From Streptomyces griseomycini (lineage in GTDB: Bacteria; Actinomycetota; Actinomycetes; Streptomycetales; Streptomycetaceae): a stretch of 64,000 nucleotides of DNA. A model generated the notes under the pieces. The model saw only the letters and a list, made by a program, of their open reading frames with translations, did no database searches and had not been told where the DNA came from. Both the position numbers and the translations under genes were made by a program. Every line of letters begins with the position of its first letter. The stretch's first letter is position 1. This document shows positions 8,775-17,335 of the stretch, one piece after another. The stretch spans positions 1-64,000 of the forward strand of contig NZ_JACHJI010000026.1 in the NCBI RefSeq assembly GCF_014203535.1, given 5' to 3'.

Positions 8775-9202
8775 TGCGTCGCCACGCTCGCCTTACGGCT
8801 TGGTGGCGTGGGCGGAGATGGGCCGATGACCGCGGGGACGCGTCGATCCAGATGGCGATCGTCTACCCGGTTGTGCTGCTCGCTGCGATCGCAGTGATCC
8901 AGGCGTCCATGTGGTACTACGCGCGGCAGATCGCCCTGACCGCTGCCCGCGAGGGAGTCACCGCGGCCCGCGCCTACCAGGCCTCCCCCGCCGACGGCGC
9001 GGCGCGGGCCCGGGAGGTGCTGGGCCGCACGGCCGGAGACAGCCTGCGGTTTCCCGCCGTCACGGTTGGCAGCACCGGCGAACGCATCCGCATTCAGGTA
9101 TCCGGAACGGCGCAGTCGATGATCCCCGGCATCCCGGGGCTGACCATCACGCAGTCGGCGTCCGGGCCGGTGGAGCGCTGGACCGTACCGGGAGAGGGGT
9201 GA
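8774..9202 (+). CDS. TadE-like pseudopilin
   Basis: The 142-residue product has a basic N-terminus, then the motif DRGDASIQMAIVYPVVLL, a membrane helix starting right after a Gly, and a soluble domain of about 90 residues. This is the TadE layout: a minor pilin with a prepilin-peptidase-like site. It overlaps the pilin gene by one base, and the next TadE-like gene starts 6 bases after its stop. The protein would be membrane-inserted with the soluble domain outside. Assignment is from pattern and operon position. Confidence 0.8.
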   Translation: MRRHARLTAWWRGRRWADDRGDASIQMAIVYPVVLLAAIAVIQASMWYYARQIALTAAREGVTAARAYQASPADGAARAREVLGRTAGDSLRFPAVTVGSTGERIRIQVSGTAQSMIPGIPGLTITQSASGPVERWTVPGEG

Positions 9203-9207
9203 AGACC

Positions 9208-9660
9208 GTGTCTCGCCTGGCACGGTGGGCCAGAAGGACACGCCGCGATGACGGCAGTGTCGCCATCGAGGCGGCCATCATCATGCCGCCACTGATCATG
9301 TTCGTGTGCCTGGCGATCGCCGGCGGCCGCGTCGTCACCTCCGGCGCGAAGATCGACGCTGCCGCGGAGGATGCGGCGCGGGAGGCGTCCATCCACCGCA
9401 CCGCAGCCTCCGCACAGGCCGCCGCCCAGGCCGCGGCCGCCGAATCTCTGAACGATCAGGGCATCACGTGCGCCTCCAGCAGCGTCAGCATCGATGTCGG
9501 TGGACTCAGTGTGCCGGTCGGGCAGGTCGGCACCGTCACGGTGACCATCTCGTGCACGGTCACCCTGGCGGATCTGCTGCTGCCCGGCGCCCCCGGGGCG
9601 CGCACCCTGACGTCGACCGCGACCTCGGTCGTGGACCAGTACCGGCAGCGGGGGGTGTGA
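9208..9660 (+). CDS. TadE-like pseudopilin
   Basis: The predicted product has 150 residues from GTG 9208; GGAGAGG lies 10 bases upstream. An in-frame GTG at 9199 overlaps the previous stop but sits too close to that ribosome site. The motif DDGSVAIEAAIIMPPLIMF places Glu at mature position 5 after the Gly, the best prepilin-peptidase site in this locus. The rest is a soluble domain with two cysteines (ITCASS, TISCTV) that could pair outside the cell. Its TGA overlaps the ATG of the TadG-like gene. Confidence 0.78.
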   Translation: MSRLARWARRTRRDDGSVAIEAAIIMPPLIMFVCLAIAGGRVVTSGAKIDAAAEDAAREASIHRTAASAQAAAQAAAAESLNDQGITCASSSVSIDVGGLSVPVGQVGTVTVTISCTVTLADLLLPGAPGARTLTSTATSVVDQYRQRGV

Positions 9661-10133
9661 TGAACGTCCAGCACCTCCGCAAGCGCCTGCGCCTGCACCG
9701 GGACCGGTACGCCTTCGACGACGACCGTGGCGGTGTCACCGTGTTCGTGGCGGTGTGCGTGGTGGCGCTGATCGGCATCATCGGCGTCGCCGTCGACGGA
9801 GGCGGCAAGATGCGTGCCCTGGAGCGGGCCGATCACATCGCCGGGGAGGCGGCCCGGGCCGGCGGGCAGGCCATCGACCCGGCCAAGGCCATCAGCGGCG
9901 AGGCCGTCATCGTCGCGCCGCAGGACGCCGTCGCCGCGGCCCAGTCCTACCTGCGGTCCGTCGGCGCCACCGGCACGGTCAGCGTCTCCGGCGACGGCAA
10001 GACGCTCACCGTCCACGTCTCCGACAGCTACGACACGAAGTTCTTGCCCGTGGTCGGGATCGGCTCCATGTCGGTGACCGGCCACGGCAAAGCGACGCTG
10101 CTGCACGGCGTCACCACCCCCGAAGGACCCTGA
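9660..10133 (+). CDS. TadG-like pilus assembly protein
   Basis: The predicted product has 157 residues. After a basic N-terminus comes DDRGGVTVFVAVCVVALIG with a membrane helix, then DGGGKMRALERADHIAGEAARAGGQ, a helix typical of TadG/TadE-like proteins, and a soluble beta-rich C-terminal region. It starts inside the upstream stop and its own stop overlaps the ATG of the next gene (ATGA). It is shorter than canonical TadG and lacks a von Willebrand domain, so it is better described as a short TadG-like protein. It probably acts at the membrane with the two TadE proteins. Confidence 0.76.
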   Translation: MNVQHLRKRLRLHRDRYAFDDDRGGVTVFVAVCVVALIGIIGVAVDGGGKMRALERADHIAGEAARAGGQAIDPAKAISGEAVIVAPQDAVAAAQSYLRSVGATGTVSVSGDGKTLTVHVSDSYDTKFLPVVGIGSMSVTGHGKATLLHGVTTPEGP

Positions 10134-13100
10134 TGCCCACGCCCACCACCCATGCGTCCCTCTCTGCCGGCCGCACCCTCGGCCGGGTGCTCAAGGCCCT
10201 GGGGAGTCTGCTTGTCCTGCTCGGTATGGTCGGCGGGCTTCCGCTCCTGCTGGCCTGGGCTACGCCGGTCGTCTGGGAATCCAGCCGCGACGACCTGGCG
10301 CACCTGCTGGATCGTCAGGACACCGGCGCGGCCTTTCTGATGCTGCTCATCGTGATCGGCTGGATCAGCTGGGCACAGTTCGCTTTCTGTGCGGTGCGAG
10401 AGGGTGTCGCGCAGCTGCGCGGCCGGACCTGGCACGCACCTCGGGGTCTGGGCGCCTCACAGCGCGCGGCGGCCACTCTGATCGGCGGCATCTTGATCCT
10501 GCTGCCCGCGAATTCCGCGTTGGCGTCTCCCGCCCAGGCGGCCGACCCCAGCATGAGTGCGGCCCAAGTGCCTGGTCCCGCCCAGGCGGACCAGTCCGCT
10601 GAGCAGGTACAGGAAGCGGCCGACTCTCAGCCGGGCCCGTCACGGACAGTGCGGCCGGGTGAGAGCCTGTGGAGCATCGCCGAACGGGAGCTGGGCGACG
10701 GGGAGCGGTGGCGGGAGATCGCCGCGCTGAACGAGGGCCGCACCATGCCGGGCGGGCAGGTTTTCAAGTCCAGCAGCTTTCTGCAGCCCGGCTGGCAGCT
10801 GCAGATGCCCGAGACCGCCGCGACGGCCGGCGGGTTTCACGTGCAGCTCGCGGGCCAGGCATCCGCTGCCTCAGATGAGAGCGAGCGTGTCGTCTCGGTG
10901 CACGAGGGCGACTACCTGTCGAAGATCGCTCAGGAGGAACTCGGCGACGCCGGCCAGTGGCAGGAGCTGTTCGATGCCAGCAAAGGCAAGCCGCAGCCGG
11001 ACGGCCTGCCCGCCATCACCGACCCGGACGTGATCTACGCCGGGCAGCAGATCACCGTGCCCAAGGCCCAGACACCGGACGAGGAACGGCACACCCCTCC
11101 GGCCGACAGCCGCGACAGCGCCCCGTCCGACGAGGCAGATGGCCGGCCCTCCGCTCCTGCGGACACCCCGGCACCGGAGGACGAGCAGCAGCCCGACGAC
11201 CGTGCAGAAGGGGAGGTGCAGCCGTCCGCACCGGGCCAGAGCGCGACGCCTGCCCCGGAAGCGTCCGCGGCCGCCCCCAGCCAGCAGCCCAGCCGAGATG
11301 CGGGAGCACCGGGGGTGACGCCTGAGCAGGACTCCAGTGCGTCACCTTCCGCCACGCCGTCGGAGTCGGCCGGGTCGTCCGGCTCCGCCGAGTCTTCTCC
11401 CGCCCCGGCGGCCTCCGAGTCCCCCGCGCCGGCCCCGGCCGGCAGCTTCCTGAATCTGCGCACGGTTCTGGGTGCCGGTGCGCTCCTGGCCGCCGCCATC
11501 ACCGGTGCGCTGGCCCTGCGCCGTACGCTGCAGCGCCGCCGCCGCAAGCCCGGGGAGAAGATCGCCATCGCCCCGGAGACGTCGACCGCGGAGGCCAAGC
11601 TGGCGGCGGCCGCTGAGCCGGACGGTGCCGCCCGCCTGGACCTGGCGCTGCGGACCCTGGCCCACCAGGTGGCCCGGCGTGAGGACGACGCGACACTGCC
11701 TCAGCTGCGCGCCGCACGGATCGGCGCCCGCACCCTGCAGGTGCTGCCCGAGGACCTCATGCAGGACCCGCCCGCGCCCTTCGTGGCGGGCCAGGGTGGC
11801 TGGTGGACGCTGCCCGCCGACGCGGACCTGCTCGGCGAGCAGGACGCCCGCGAGGTGCCGGCGCCGTATCCGGCCCTGGTCACCATCGGCAGCACCGAGG
11901 GCGGCGACCTTGTGCTGCTCAACCTCGCCCAGCTGCCCGCGCTGCTGCTGGACGGCAACCCGCTCCACCTCACCGAGGTGTGCACCTCGCTGGCGTTGGA
12001 GCTCGGCATGAGCCCCTGGGCGGCCGAGGCAGAGGTCGTCGTCATCGGGTTCGGTGAGGACCTGCCGCAGCTGCTGCCCACCACCCGCATCGCCCACATG
12101 CGCCAGCCCCAGCACGCTCTGCGGGACCTGAGCGAGCGGCTGCTGGAAGCGCACCAGATGCCCGAGACCCGGCACCAGCCCTATGTGCTGCTGTGCGCGG
12201 CGGCGCTGGACGCGGATACGGCCTGGGAGTTCGCCGAGGTCATCGACAAGGCCGGCACGGTGCCGGTCGCCCTGGTCGCCCCGGCGAGCACGGCCGCCGT
12301 GCACTTCCCCACGGCCGAGATCCTCAACACGTCGCTCACCCGGCCGCAGCACGTCGACGTCCTCGGTGCCGAGATCACGGTGCAGCGTCTGGAACACGCC
12401 GCCTACCAGCAGATCACCACCGCTCTGAAAGTGTCGGGGCAGCCGGCCCACCCGGCCGAAGGGGCCTGGCGGGAGGTTCCGGACGAGCCCGAAGCCCAGC
12501 GACCCGAGTCGCCCGCACCGAAGGAGCCGGCGGCCACGGCGGAAGAGCCGGCGGCCATGAGCGAACCCGTACCGGCCGCCTCACCGCAGGAAGCGAAGGT
12601 GAGGGAGGAGGTCTTTCCCGCCCTGCTCGCCGCTTCCACCGACCCGGCCGGCTTGCGTCTGCTGCCCACCACCGACAGGCCGTTCCCGGACGAGTCGTCC
12701 TCGAACCAGGACGATCATTCCGGGCAGGACCCGGACGCGGCGGCGACCGCGGCAGCAGTAGCCGTGCCGGACGACGAGCACTCCGGCACGGAGAGCAAAG
12801 CACCGGACGCCGGCACCAGTGCCGCGCACGACCTGCACGCCCCGGAGATCCAGATCCTGGGACCGGTCGAGGTCACGGGGGTGGACAGCAGCGGCCATGG
12901 CCCGAGGATGGCGCAGCTGGCGACATTGCTGTACTTCCGGCCCGGCCGTCACGCGGACGTGCTGTGCGAGGCCATGGACCCCATCAGTCCGTGGTCGACG
13001 AGCACCCTCAACGCCCGGCTGCAGGGCCTGCGCCGCTGCCTGGGCAACGACCCCGATGGCCAGCCCTACGTCCCGCGCCGCAGCACCGGCGAGGACCCCT

Positions 13101-13585
13101 ACCGCCTCTCTCCCGGTGTGCGCTGCGACTGGAGCCGTTTTCTCTACCTCGTCGAACGCGCCCTGCCGCTGGGACCCGCGGGACTGCCGGACCTGGAGAA
13201 GGCGCTCACGCTGGTGCGCGGCAAGCCGTTCGGGGGCAAGCCCCTGCCGTGGGCCGAGCCCTTCGCCCAGGAGATGACCACCCGGATCATCGACATCGCC
13301 CACACCGTGGCCGTCTACCGCACCCCCGCCGGCCCGCACCAGGACCTCAACGCGGCCCGGCAGGCCGTGGCGACCGGGCTGGAGGTGGACGACACAGCAG
13401 AGCTGATCTACCGGGACTGGCTGCGGCTCGAGGCCGCTGCCGGAAACCGGTCGGGGCTGCACACGGCGATCTCCCGCATCCAGCAGATCAACCGGGCCCT
13501 GGACTGCTCCCCCGAACCAGAAACCGAACAACTCATCAACGACCTGCTCAACAGCCCGAACACGGCGGAGCGCAACGCGCTGTAG
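10133..13585 (+). CDS. Large LysM membrane protein with C-terminal BTAD-like domain
   Basis: The predicted product has 1150 residues. It has two N-terminal membrane segments (about residues 18-40 and 62-85), a third at about 115-130, an external region with two LysM wall-binding modules (about 170-226 and 252-310), an acidic Pro/Ser/Ala-rich linker, a membrane segment at about 440-463, and a large cytoplasmic part. Its last 240 residues (LGPVEVTG, then LATLLYFRPG, with helical repeats after) match the winged-helix plus BTAD arrangement of SARP-like regulators. So it could link wall contact outside to a regulatory domain inside. It ends the Tad-like operon; a strong hairpin follows at 13702. 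The topology is predicted by eye. Confidence 0.83.
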   Translation: MPTPTTHASLSAGRTLGRVLKALGSLLVLLGMVGGLPLLLAWATPVVWESSRDDLAHLLDRQDTGAAFLMLLIVIGWISWAQFAFCAVREGVAQLRGRTWHAPRGLGASQRAAATLIGGILILLPANSALASPAQAADPSMSAAQVPGPAQADQSAEQVQEAADSQPGPSRTVRPGESLWSIAERELGDGERWREIAALNEGRTMPGGQVFKSSSFLQPGWQLQMPETAATAGGFHVQLAGQASAASDESERVVSVHEGDYLSKIAQEELGDAGQWQELFDASKGKPQPDGLPAITDPDVIYAGQQITVPKAQTPDEERHTPPADSRDSAPSDEADGRPSAPADTPAPEDEQQPDDRAEGEVQPSAPGQSATPAPEASAAAPSQQPSRDAGAPGVTPEQDSSASPSATPSESAGSSGSAESSPAPAASESPAPAPAGSFLNLRTVLGAGALLAAAITGALALRRTLQRRRRKPGEKIAIAPETSTAEAKLAAAAEPDGAARLDLALRTLAHQVARREDDATLPQLRAARIGARTLQVLPEDLMQDPPAPFVAGQGGWWTLPADADLLGEQDAREVPAPYPALVTIGSTEGGDLVLLNLAQLPALLLDGNPLHLTEVCTSLALELGMSPWAAEAEVVVIGFGEDLPQLLPTTRIAHMRQPQHALRDLSERLLEAHQMPETRHQPYVLLCAAALDADTAWEFAEVIDKAGTVPVALVAPASTAAVHFPTAEILNTSLTRPQHVDVLGAEITVQRLEHAAYQQITTALKVSGQPAHPAEGAWREVPDEPEAQRPESPAPKEPAATAEEPAAMSEPVPAASPQEAKVREEVFPALLAASTDPAGLRLLPTTDRPFPDESSSNQDDHSGQDPDAAATAAAVAVPDDEHSGTESKAPDAGTSAAHDLHAPEIQILGPVEVTGVDSSGHGPRMAQLATLLYFRPGRHADVLCEAMDPISPWSTSTLNARLQGLRRCLGNDPDGQPYVPRRSTGEDPYRLSPGVRCDWSRFLYLVERALPLGPAGLPDLEKALTLVRGKPFGGKPLPWAEPFAQEMTTRIIDIAHTVAVYRTPAGPHQDLNAARQAVATGLEVDDTAELIYRDWLRLEAAAGNRSGLHTAISRIQQINRALDCSPEPETEQLINDLLNSPNTAERNAL

Positions 13586-13701
13586 GTTCGACGTCTCACG
13601 CCGACCGGTGGGGGTCGGGCGTGGGGCAGGCTCCGCGGGCCTGAAGGTCCAGGCTCACGGCGGGACCTGTCCCCCGAAGGGGCCAAAGAGCTAGCATGCG
13701 A

Positions 13702-13747
13702 GGCGCCCTGTCCCCGGCAGCTGCAATGCCGGGGACAGGGCGCCTTT
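13702..13747. terminator. Perfect 18-bp hairpin between convergent genes
   Basis: Arms 13702-13719 and 13727-13744 are perfectly complementary over 18 bases with a 7-base loop, followed by TTT on the plus strand. It lies between the end of the Tad-like operon (13585) and the convergent minus-strand ASCH operon (13759), so it probably ends transcription from at least the plus direction. Confidence 0.82.
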
Positions 13748-13758
13748 GCGTGGGCGGT

Positions 13759-15195
13759 TCAGCTGGTGACGCGTTCGATTTCGATGGCGAGGACGCCCAG
13801 GGCTTCCTTCTCCGGGCCGTAGATGCGGCGGATGTTCGTCAGCTGCTGCTCGCGCGGGCTGTCGGGGTTGACGTTCTCCGGCCCTTCGGTGTCGAGCATC
13901 TCCTCGAAGGAGGAGTAGCGGGCGACGCGGGTGACGCGGACGAGGCATTCGTCCTTGCCGCAGGCGAACTTGATGTGCTGGCCGGCGGTGAGGTTGCGCA
14001 GGTTGGCGTACTGGACACGGACCTCGATCTTCTTGCGGCCGGAGGCCACCAGGTCGAAGTAGCGCCGGTAGAGGTTCATGTGCCGGGCGCGGGGCTGGGC
14101 GGGGGCTGCGGTGTGGCGGGTCATGAGGCGGTCGATCTCCTGGGTGGTGTAGGAGCGGTAGAAGTGTTTGGGGTCGGCGAGCATGACATCACCGACCAGC
14201 CAGACCATGGCGTCGACGTAGTCGTCGATGCTGCCGTCCCAGGCTGTGGCATCGAGCATCCAGGGCCGGGCGCCGGGCGGAGGCGGCACGGTGCCCTCGC
14301 GGATCAGCGATTTCGACAGCTTGGCGCCGGTGTCGGTGAGCACCATCGGGGTGAAGATGCGGGGCGGGGCCGGTGGGCCGGGCAGGGCGGCGAAGGCTTC
14401 GTCGACGAGCTGGCAGCCGTAGGCCCAGTCGCCGCCCTTGACCATGACGTTGAGGATGCGCGGCGGTGAGGGCAGGCGCTCCTTGACCAGGTTGCGGTAG
14501 AGGGTGGCCAGGTCGATGTAGGGGTCGGGCCGGTCGGGGGTGACCAGGACGGTGTAGCGGCCGTGGTCGGTGCAGACGGCGGAGAACTCGGCGCCGCCGG
14601 AGCCGTGGATCTCCAGGCGGGTGCGCTCGGCGCGTTTCTCGGCCCAGCCGCAGGTCGGGCAGGGCAGTCGGACGTGGACGATGCCGTGGGAGGGGGCCAG
14701 CGCCCAGCGGATCTGTTCCAGGCGTTCCAGGGTGGCCAGGAAGCCGAGCCGGTAGGCGGGGTCGGCCTGCTGGTCGGTGTAGGTGTGTACCTCGTAGTCG
14801 ATGCCGGTGGCGTCGGCGAGGCTGTCGAAGAAGGCGTGGTAGTACTTGCCGATCATGTCGGCGACGCCGTCCGCGCCCAGGGCGTGGAAGTAGGTGGTCT
14901 GGTAGGCGTGGTGGGTTTCGGGGTCCAGGCGGATCTCGTAGGGGGCGTTGTCCAGGGCGCCGAAGCGGACGGTGGCGTCGATGCCGAAGGCCCGCCTGAC
15001 TGCTTGGGCGAGCAGGAACGCGGCCGTCTGCACGAGGGAGGTTCCCAGGTGCGGGGTGCCGTTGATCTGGGTTCCGACGTTGAAGATCACGTGTTCCGGG
15101 CGGGTGGCCTGGATCCGGGGGCGGATCAGGTCGACCGCGCGGGCCATGCAGTTGGCGGTGACGTTGTTGGGTGAGACGAGTAACGCCGTTGTCAT
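13759..15195 (-). CDS. Class I aminoacyl-tRNA synthetase-like domain fused to ASCH domain
   Basis: The 478-residue product starts with a Rossmann-type class I synthetase core: a HIGH-like motif TPHLGT at residues 47-52 and a KMSKS-like GAKLSKSLI at about 290-298, both catalytically plausible. Between them a CPTC pair (C179, C182) with C208 and H211 forms a likely zinc site, as in class I LysRS and relatives. No anticodon-binding domain follows; residues about 370-478 instead form an ASCH domain (RRYFDLVASGRKKIEVRVQY), which is PUA-related and thought to bind RNA or modified nucleotides. GGGAGAACCG precedes the ATG. It is the third gene of an operon with an NTPase and a helical protein. The substrate is unknown; amino-acid activation without a standard tRNA is an inference. 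Confidence 0.82.
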   Translation of the reverse strand: MTTALLVSPNNVTANCMARAVDLIRPRIQATRPEHVIFNVGTQINGTPHLGTSLVQTAAFLLAQAVRRAFGIDATVRFGALDNAPYEIRLDPETHHAYQTTYFHALGADGVADMIGKYYHAFFDSLADATGIDYEVHTYTDQQADPAYRLGFLATLERLEQIRWALAPSHGIVHVRLPCPTCGWAEKRAERTRLEIHGSGGAEFSAVCTDHGRYTVLVTPDRPDPYIDLATLYRNLVKERLPSPPRILNVMVKGGDWAYGCQLVDEAFAALPGPPAPPRIFTPMVLTDTGAKLSKSLIREGTVPPPPGARPWMLDATAWDGSIDDYVDAMVWLVGDVMLADPKHFYRSYTTQEIDRLMTRHTAAPAQPRARHMNLYRRYFDLVASGRKKIEVRVQYANLRNLTAGQHIKFACGKDECLVRVTRVARYSSFEEMLDTEGPENVNPDSPREQQLTNIRRIYGPEKEALGVLAIEIERVTS

Positions 15196-15210
15196 CGGTT
15201 CTCCCGTGGG

Positions 15211-15774
15211 TCAGGTGTGTGCGGGGGGTGGTGCGGAGATCTGGGCGAGGATGAAGTCGACGCGCGCCGCGGCGGAGTCGACGGGTACGAAGATCGGCCG
15301 GTAGCCGGCGTCGTAGTAGCCCTGGATGATCAGCTGGTGGACGCGGGTGATCTCGCGTTCGCGGGCCCAGACCGTGTCGTCGGCGGTGGTGAAGTCGTCC
15401 AGCGGGTCGAGGACGAACACGGTGTCGTAGCGGTAGGTGCGGGCGGCTTCCTCCAGTTCCGGGTAAGGGCTCAGGCCGAAGAAGGCGTCCCAGCCGTAGC
15501 CGTCGGGGATACCGCGGTTGTAGAACCGGTCGCCGGCCTTGTGGGCGCAGTACTCGGTGATGAAGCCGGCGAGGACCTCGCGGGAGTACTCGCGGCGGTC
15601 GCCGACCTGCAGGTGACGTCCGAGCCGGTCGCGGTGCTTGCGGTAGATCTCACGGGCGATCTCCCCGGTGGATGCGGGCAGGCCGCGCTCGTGCAGCTCG
15701 GTGAAGACCGCTTCCTTCCCGGCGGAGGGGCCGCCGGTGATGACGAAGCGGCGGGGCGGTTGCGGATGGCTCAC
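15211..15774 (-). CDS. Small P-loop NTPase (AAA_28/NadR-like)
   Basis: The predicted product has 187 residues from GTG 15774, which overlaps the upstream stop as GTGA. Residues 10-21 (FVITGGPSAGKE) give a Walker A with Glu where Ser or Thr is normal. Later RFYNRGIPDGYG and VFVLDPLDDF match the kinase-like fold of the AAA_28 family, whose members are predicted nucleotide or nucleoside kinases. The C-terminal RPIFVPVDSAAARVDFILAQI is typical of that fold. It lies 15 bases upstream of the synthetase-like/ASCH gene. It may phosphorylate a nucleoside or small molecule, but the Walker A change makes activity uncertain. Confidence 0.76.
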   Translation of the reverse strand: MSHPQPPRRFVITGGPSAGKEAVFTELHERGLPASTGEIAREIYRKHRDRLGRHLQVGDRREYSREVLAGFITEYCAHKAGDRFYNRGIPDGYGWDAFFGLSPYPELEEAARTYRYDTVFVLDPLDDFTTADDTVWAREREITRVHQLIIQGYYDAGYRPIFVPVDSAAARVDFILAQISAPPPAHT

Positions 15775-16670
15775 GCGGTTCTCCTTGCGGTGGTGTCGGT
15801 CAGCTGCTTGGTGAGGGCCTGGTGCCAGGCGGCGCGGATCTGCGCGCCGCCGCTGCTTTCGTTGAGCTGGGTGGTGAAGGCCTGCGGATCGGCCGTGGGG
15901 GGAAGGACGGACAGCAGCACCAGATCGGTCGGGGACAGCTCGGGCAGGGGGCCGGCCAGCTTTTCCAGATCGGCCGGCGTGACCGAAGCGGTGTCCGCGG
16001 GCAGCAGCAGAGGCCCATAGGCGGCACGGTAGCGCTGCACGGCCGCCCGCAGCACGGCGTAGCACCACAGCACCTCGTCCGCGACCGCCGACGGCACGGC
16101 CGCGTCCATACTGGCCAGGCGCGCCGTCCTCAGCAGCGCGGCGCGCAGCGCGTACAGCCGGGACCACACCTCGCACAGTGCTTCCTCGTGTTCGGCGATC
16201 TCCCAGGCGAACACGTCCGGCGGCAGCCGCAGCGATCCGGCTTGCGGCGACAGACGGGGGGCAGCCACATGGGCGGCCGCGAACGCCTGGGCGTCGGCCA
16301 GCAGTTGCTCGGCGAGCAGGGTGCAGATGCGGGATTCGATGTGCTTGCGGAAGTGGTGCACCTCGTAGTCAGCCGCCCGGGCGGCCTCCGTCCGGCGGGC
16401 CGTCAGCGTCCGGCCCGCCGTGGCGGGAACGGCGCCGAACAGCAACCGGGCGGCCGGCGCGAGAGGAGCGTGAGGAAAGCGAGCCAGTTGTCCGCGCAGT
16501 ACCCCGTCCAGCGCATGGGCGCGCACGGCCGGGTCGTTGGAACCGTGGGCCCGTGCCACGACGCCGGGCAGGTCCAGCAGCTCGCTGCCGGCGGCGGCGG
16601 GGTCGACCGGCAGTCCCCGGCGTAACAGGCGACGTAGCGCGGCCGCCAGAGTCTCGGTATCGGTGGACAT
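15771..16670 (-). CDS. Helical protein of unknown function, first gene of ASCH operon
   Basis: The 299-residue product is Ala/Leu-rich with many predicted helices and no signal peptide or membrane segment. I recognise no family. Stretches such as YEVHHFRKHIESRICTLLAEQLLADA and WEIAEHEEALCEVWSRLYALRAALL look like packed helices carrying His and Glu residues, but no defined active site. AGGAGGTCTC before the ATG is a strong ribosome site. Upstream are two 16-base direct repeats that could be a regulator site. Overlap with the NTPase gene shows an operon of three. It could be a helical adaptor or an enzyme of a new family. Confidence 0.68.
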   Translation of the reverse strand: MSTDTETLAAALRRLLRRGLPVDPAAAGSELLDLPGVVARAHGSNDPAVRAHALDGVLRGQLARFPHAPLAPAARLLFGAVPATAGRTLTARRTEAARAADYEVHHFRKHIESRICTLLAEQLLADAQAFAAAHVAAPRLSPQAGSLRLPPDVFAWEIAEHEEALCEVWSRLYALRAALLRTARLASMDAAVPSAVADEVLWCYAVLRAAVQRYRAAYGPLLLPADTASVTPADLEKLAGPLPELSPTDLVLLSVLPPTADPQAFTTQLNESSGGAQIRAAWHQALTKQLTDTTARRTA

Positions 16671-17335
16671 GAGACCTCCTCAGGTCTTACCCAGAAAATA
16701 CCCACCCTGGTGCCCAGAAAATACCCACAATCTGGCCGAGCCTGCTCATCGCTACAAGGAACTACCGCGAGTCGGGCCTGCCTGCGGGAACGACTCCATC
16801 CACGGCAAAAGAAGGTGCCGGTCCTGGTTCAGAAGGCCGTCCGCGTGTCTGAAGAGACGACGGAAGCTGTCCGATACCCGACCACCGGCCCGCACGGCTG
16901 TGGACGGTTCCGAAACCGCCGCCCGCACCTGGCCATGGCAGAGGGCTCCAGATGCCAGAGATATCGTGGAGGGGCCGGACCCGGCAGGAGATCGGAATGC
17001 GGGAGTACGGGGTGCGTGCCACAAGAGAAAAGCGGCACGCTGCATGGACCGAGAGCCTGCGCGACGTGGTGCACGCGCACGAGCGAGCCGCGGCAGCGGC
17101 TCTGCTCGATCAGGTGCAGCCGAGGAAGTGCCATGACAATAACGCCATTTCCTCGACCGGACCGCATCGCGGAACGTCCTCGTCGAACGCGCGAACGGAT
17201 CGCAGGACGTGCGGTCCGTCCCACTCCTCTGCGCCCGCCAGCCATAGGCCGGCCCTCGAGAAAAGGTGGACTGAAGGTTGACCAGAGCCGAGCCAGCAGT
17301 AGCGTCAACGCTCAGCACAAGACCGTAGGGGGCGT
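16671..17335. other. 665-base intergenic stretch
   Basis: Both strands carry several overlapping ORFs, but none has good coding character with a ribosome site. The left end holds the promoter and repeat region of the minus-strand ASCH operon. A reading around 16997-17136 on the plus strand (MREYGVRATREKRHAAW) is protein-like but short and runs into noise, so it may be a decayed gene. I see no convincing gene here. Confidence 0.5.
16690..16728. promoter_or_regulatory. Two 16-base direct repeats upstream of the ASCH operon
   Basis: CCCAGAAAATACCCAC occurs at 16690-16705 and again, identical, at 16713-16728, a period of 23 bases or about two helical turns. On the minus strand the motif reads GTGGGTATTTTCTGGG and lies 20-58 bases before the operon's ATG. 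Identical AT-rich sites of this spacing next to a start look like a regulator operator. The regulator is not identified. Confidence 0.55.
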
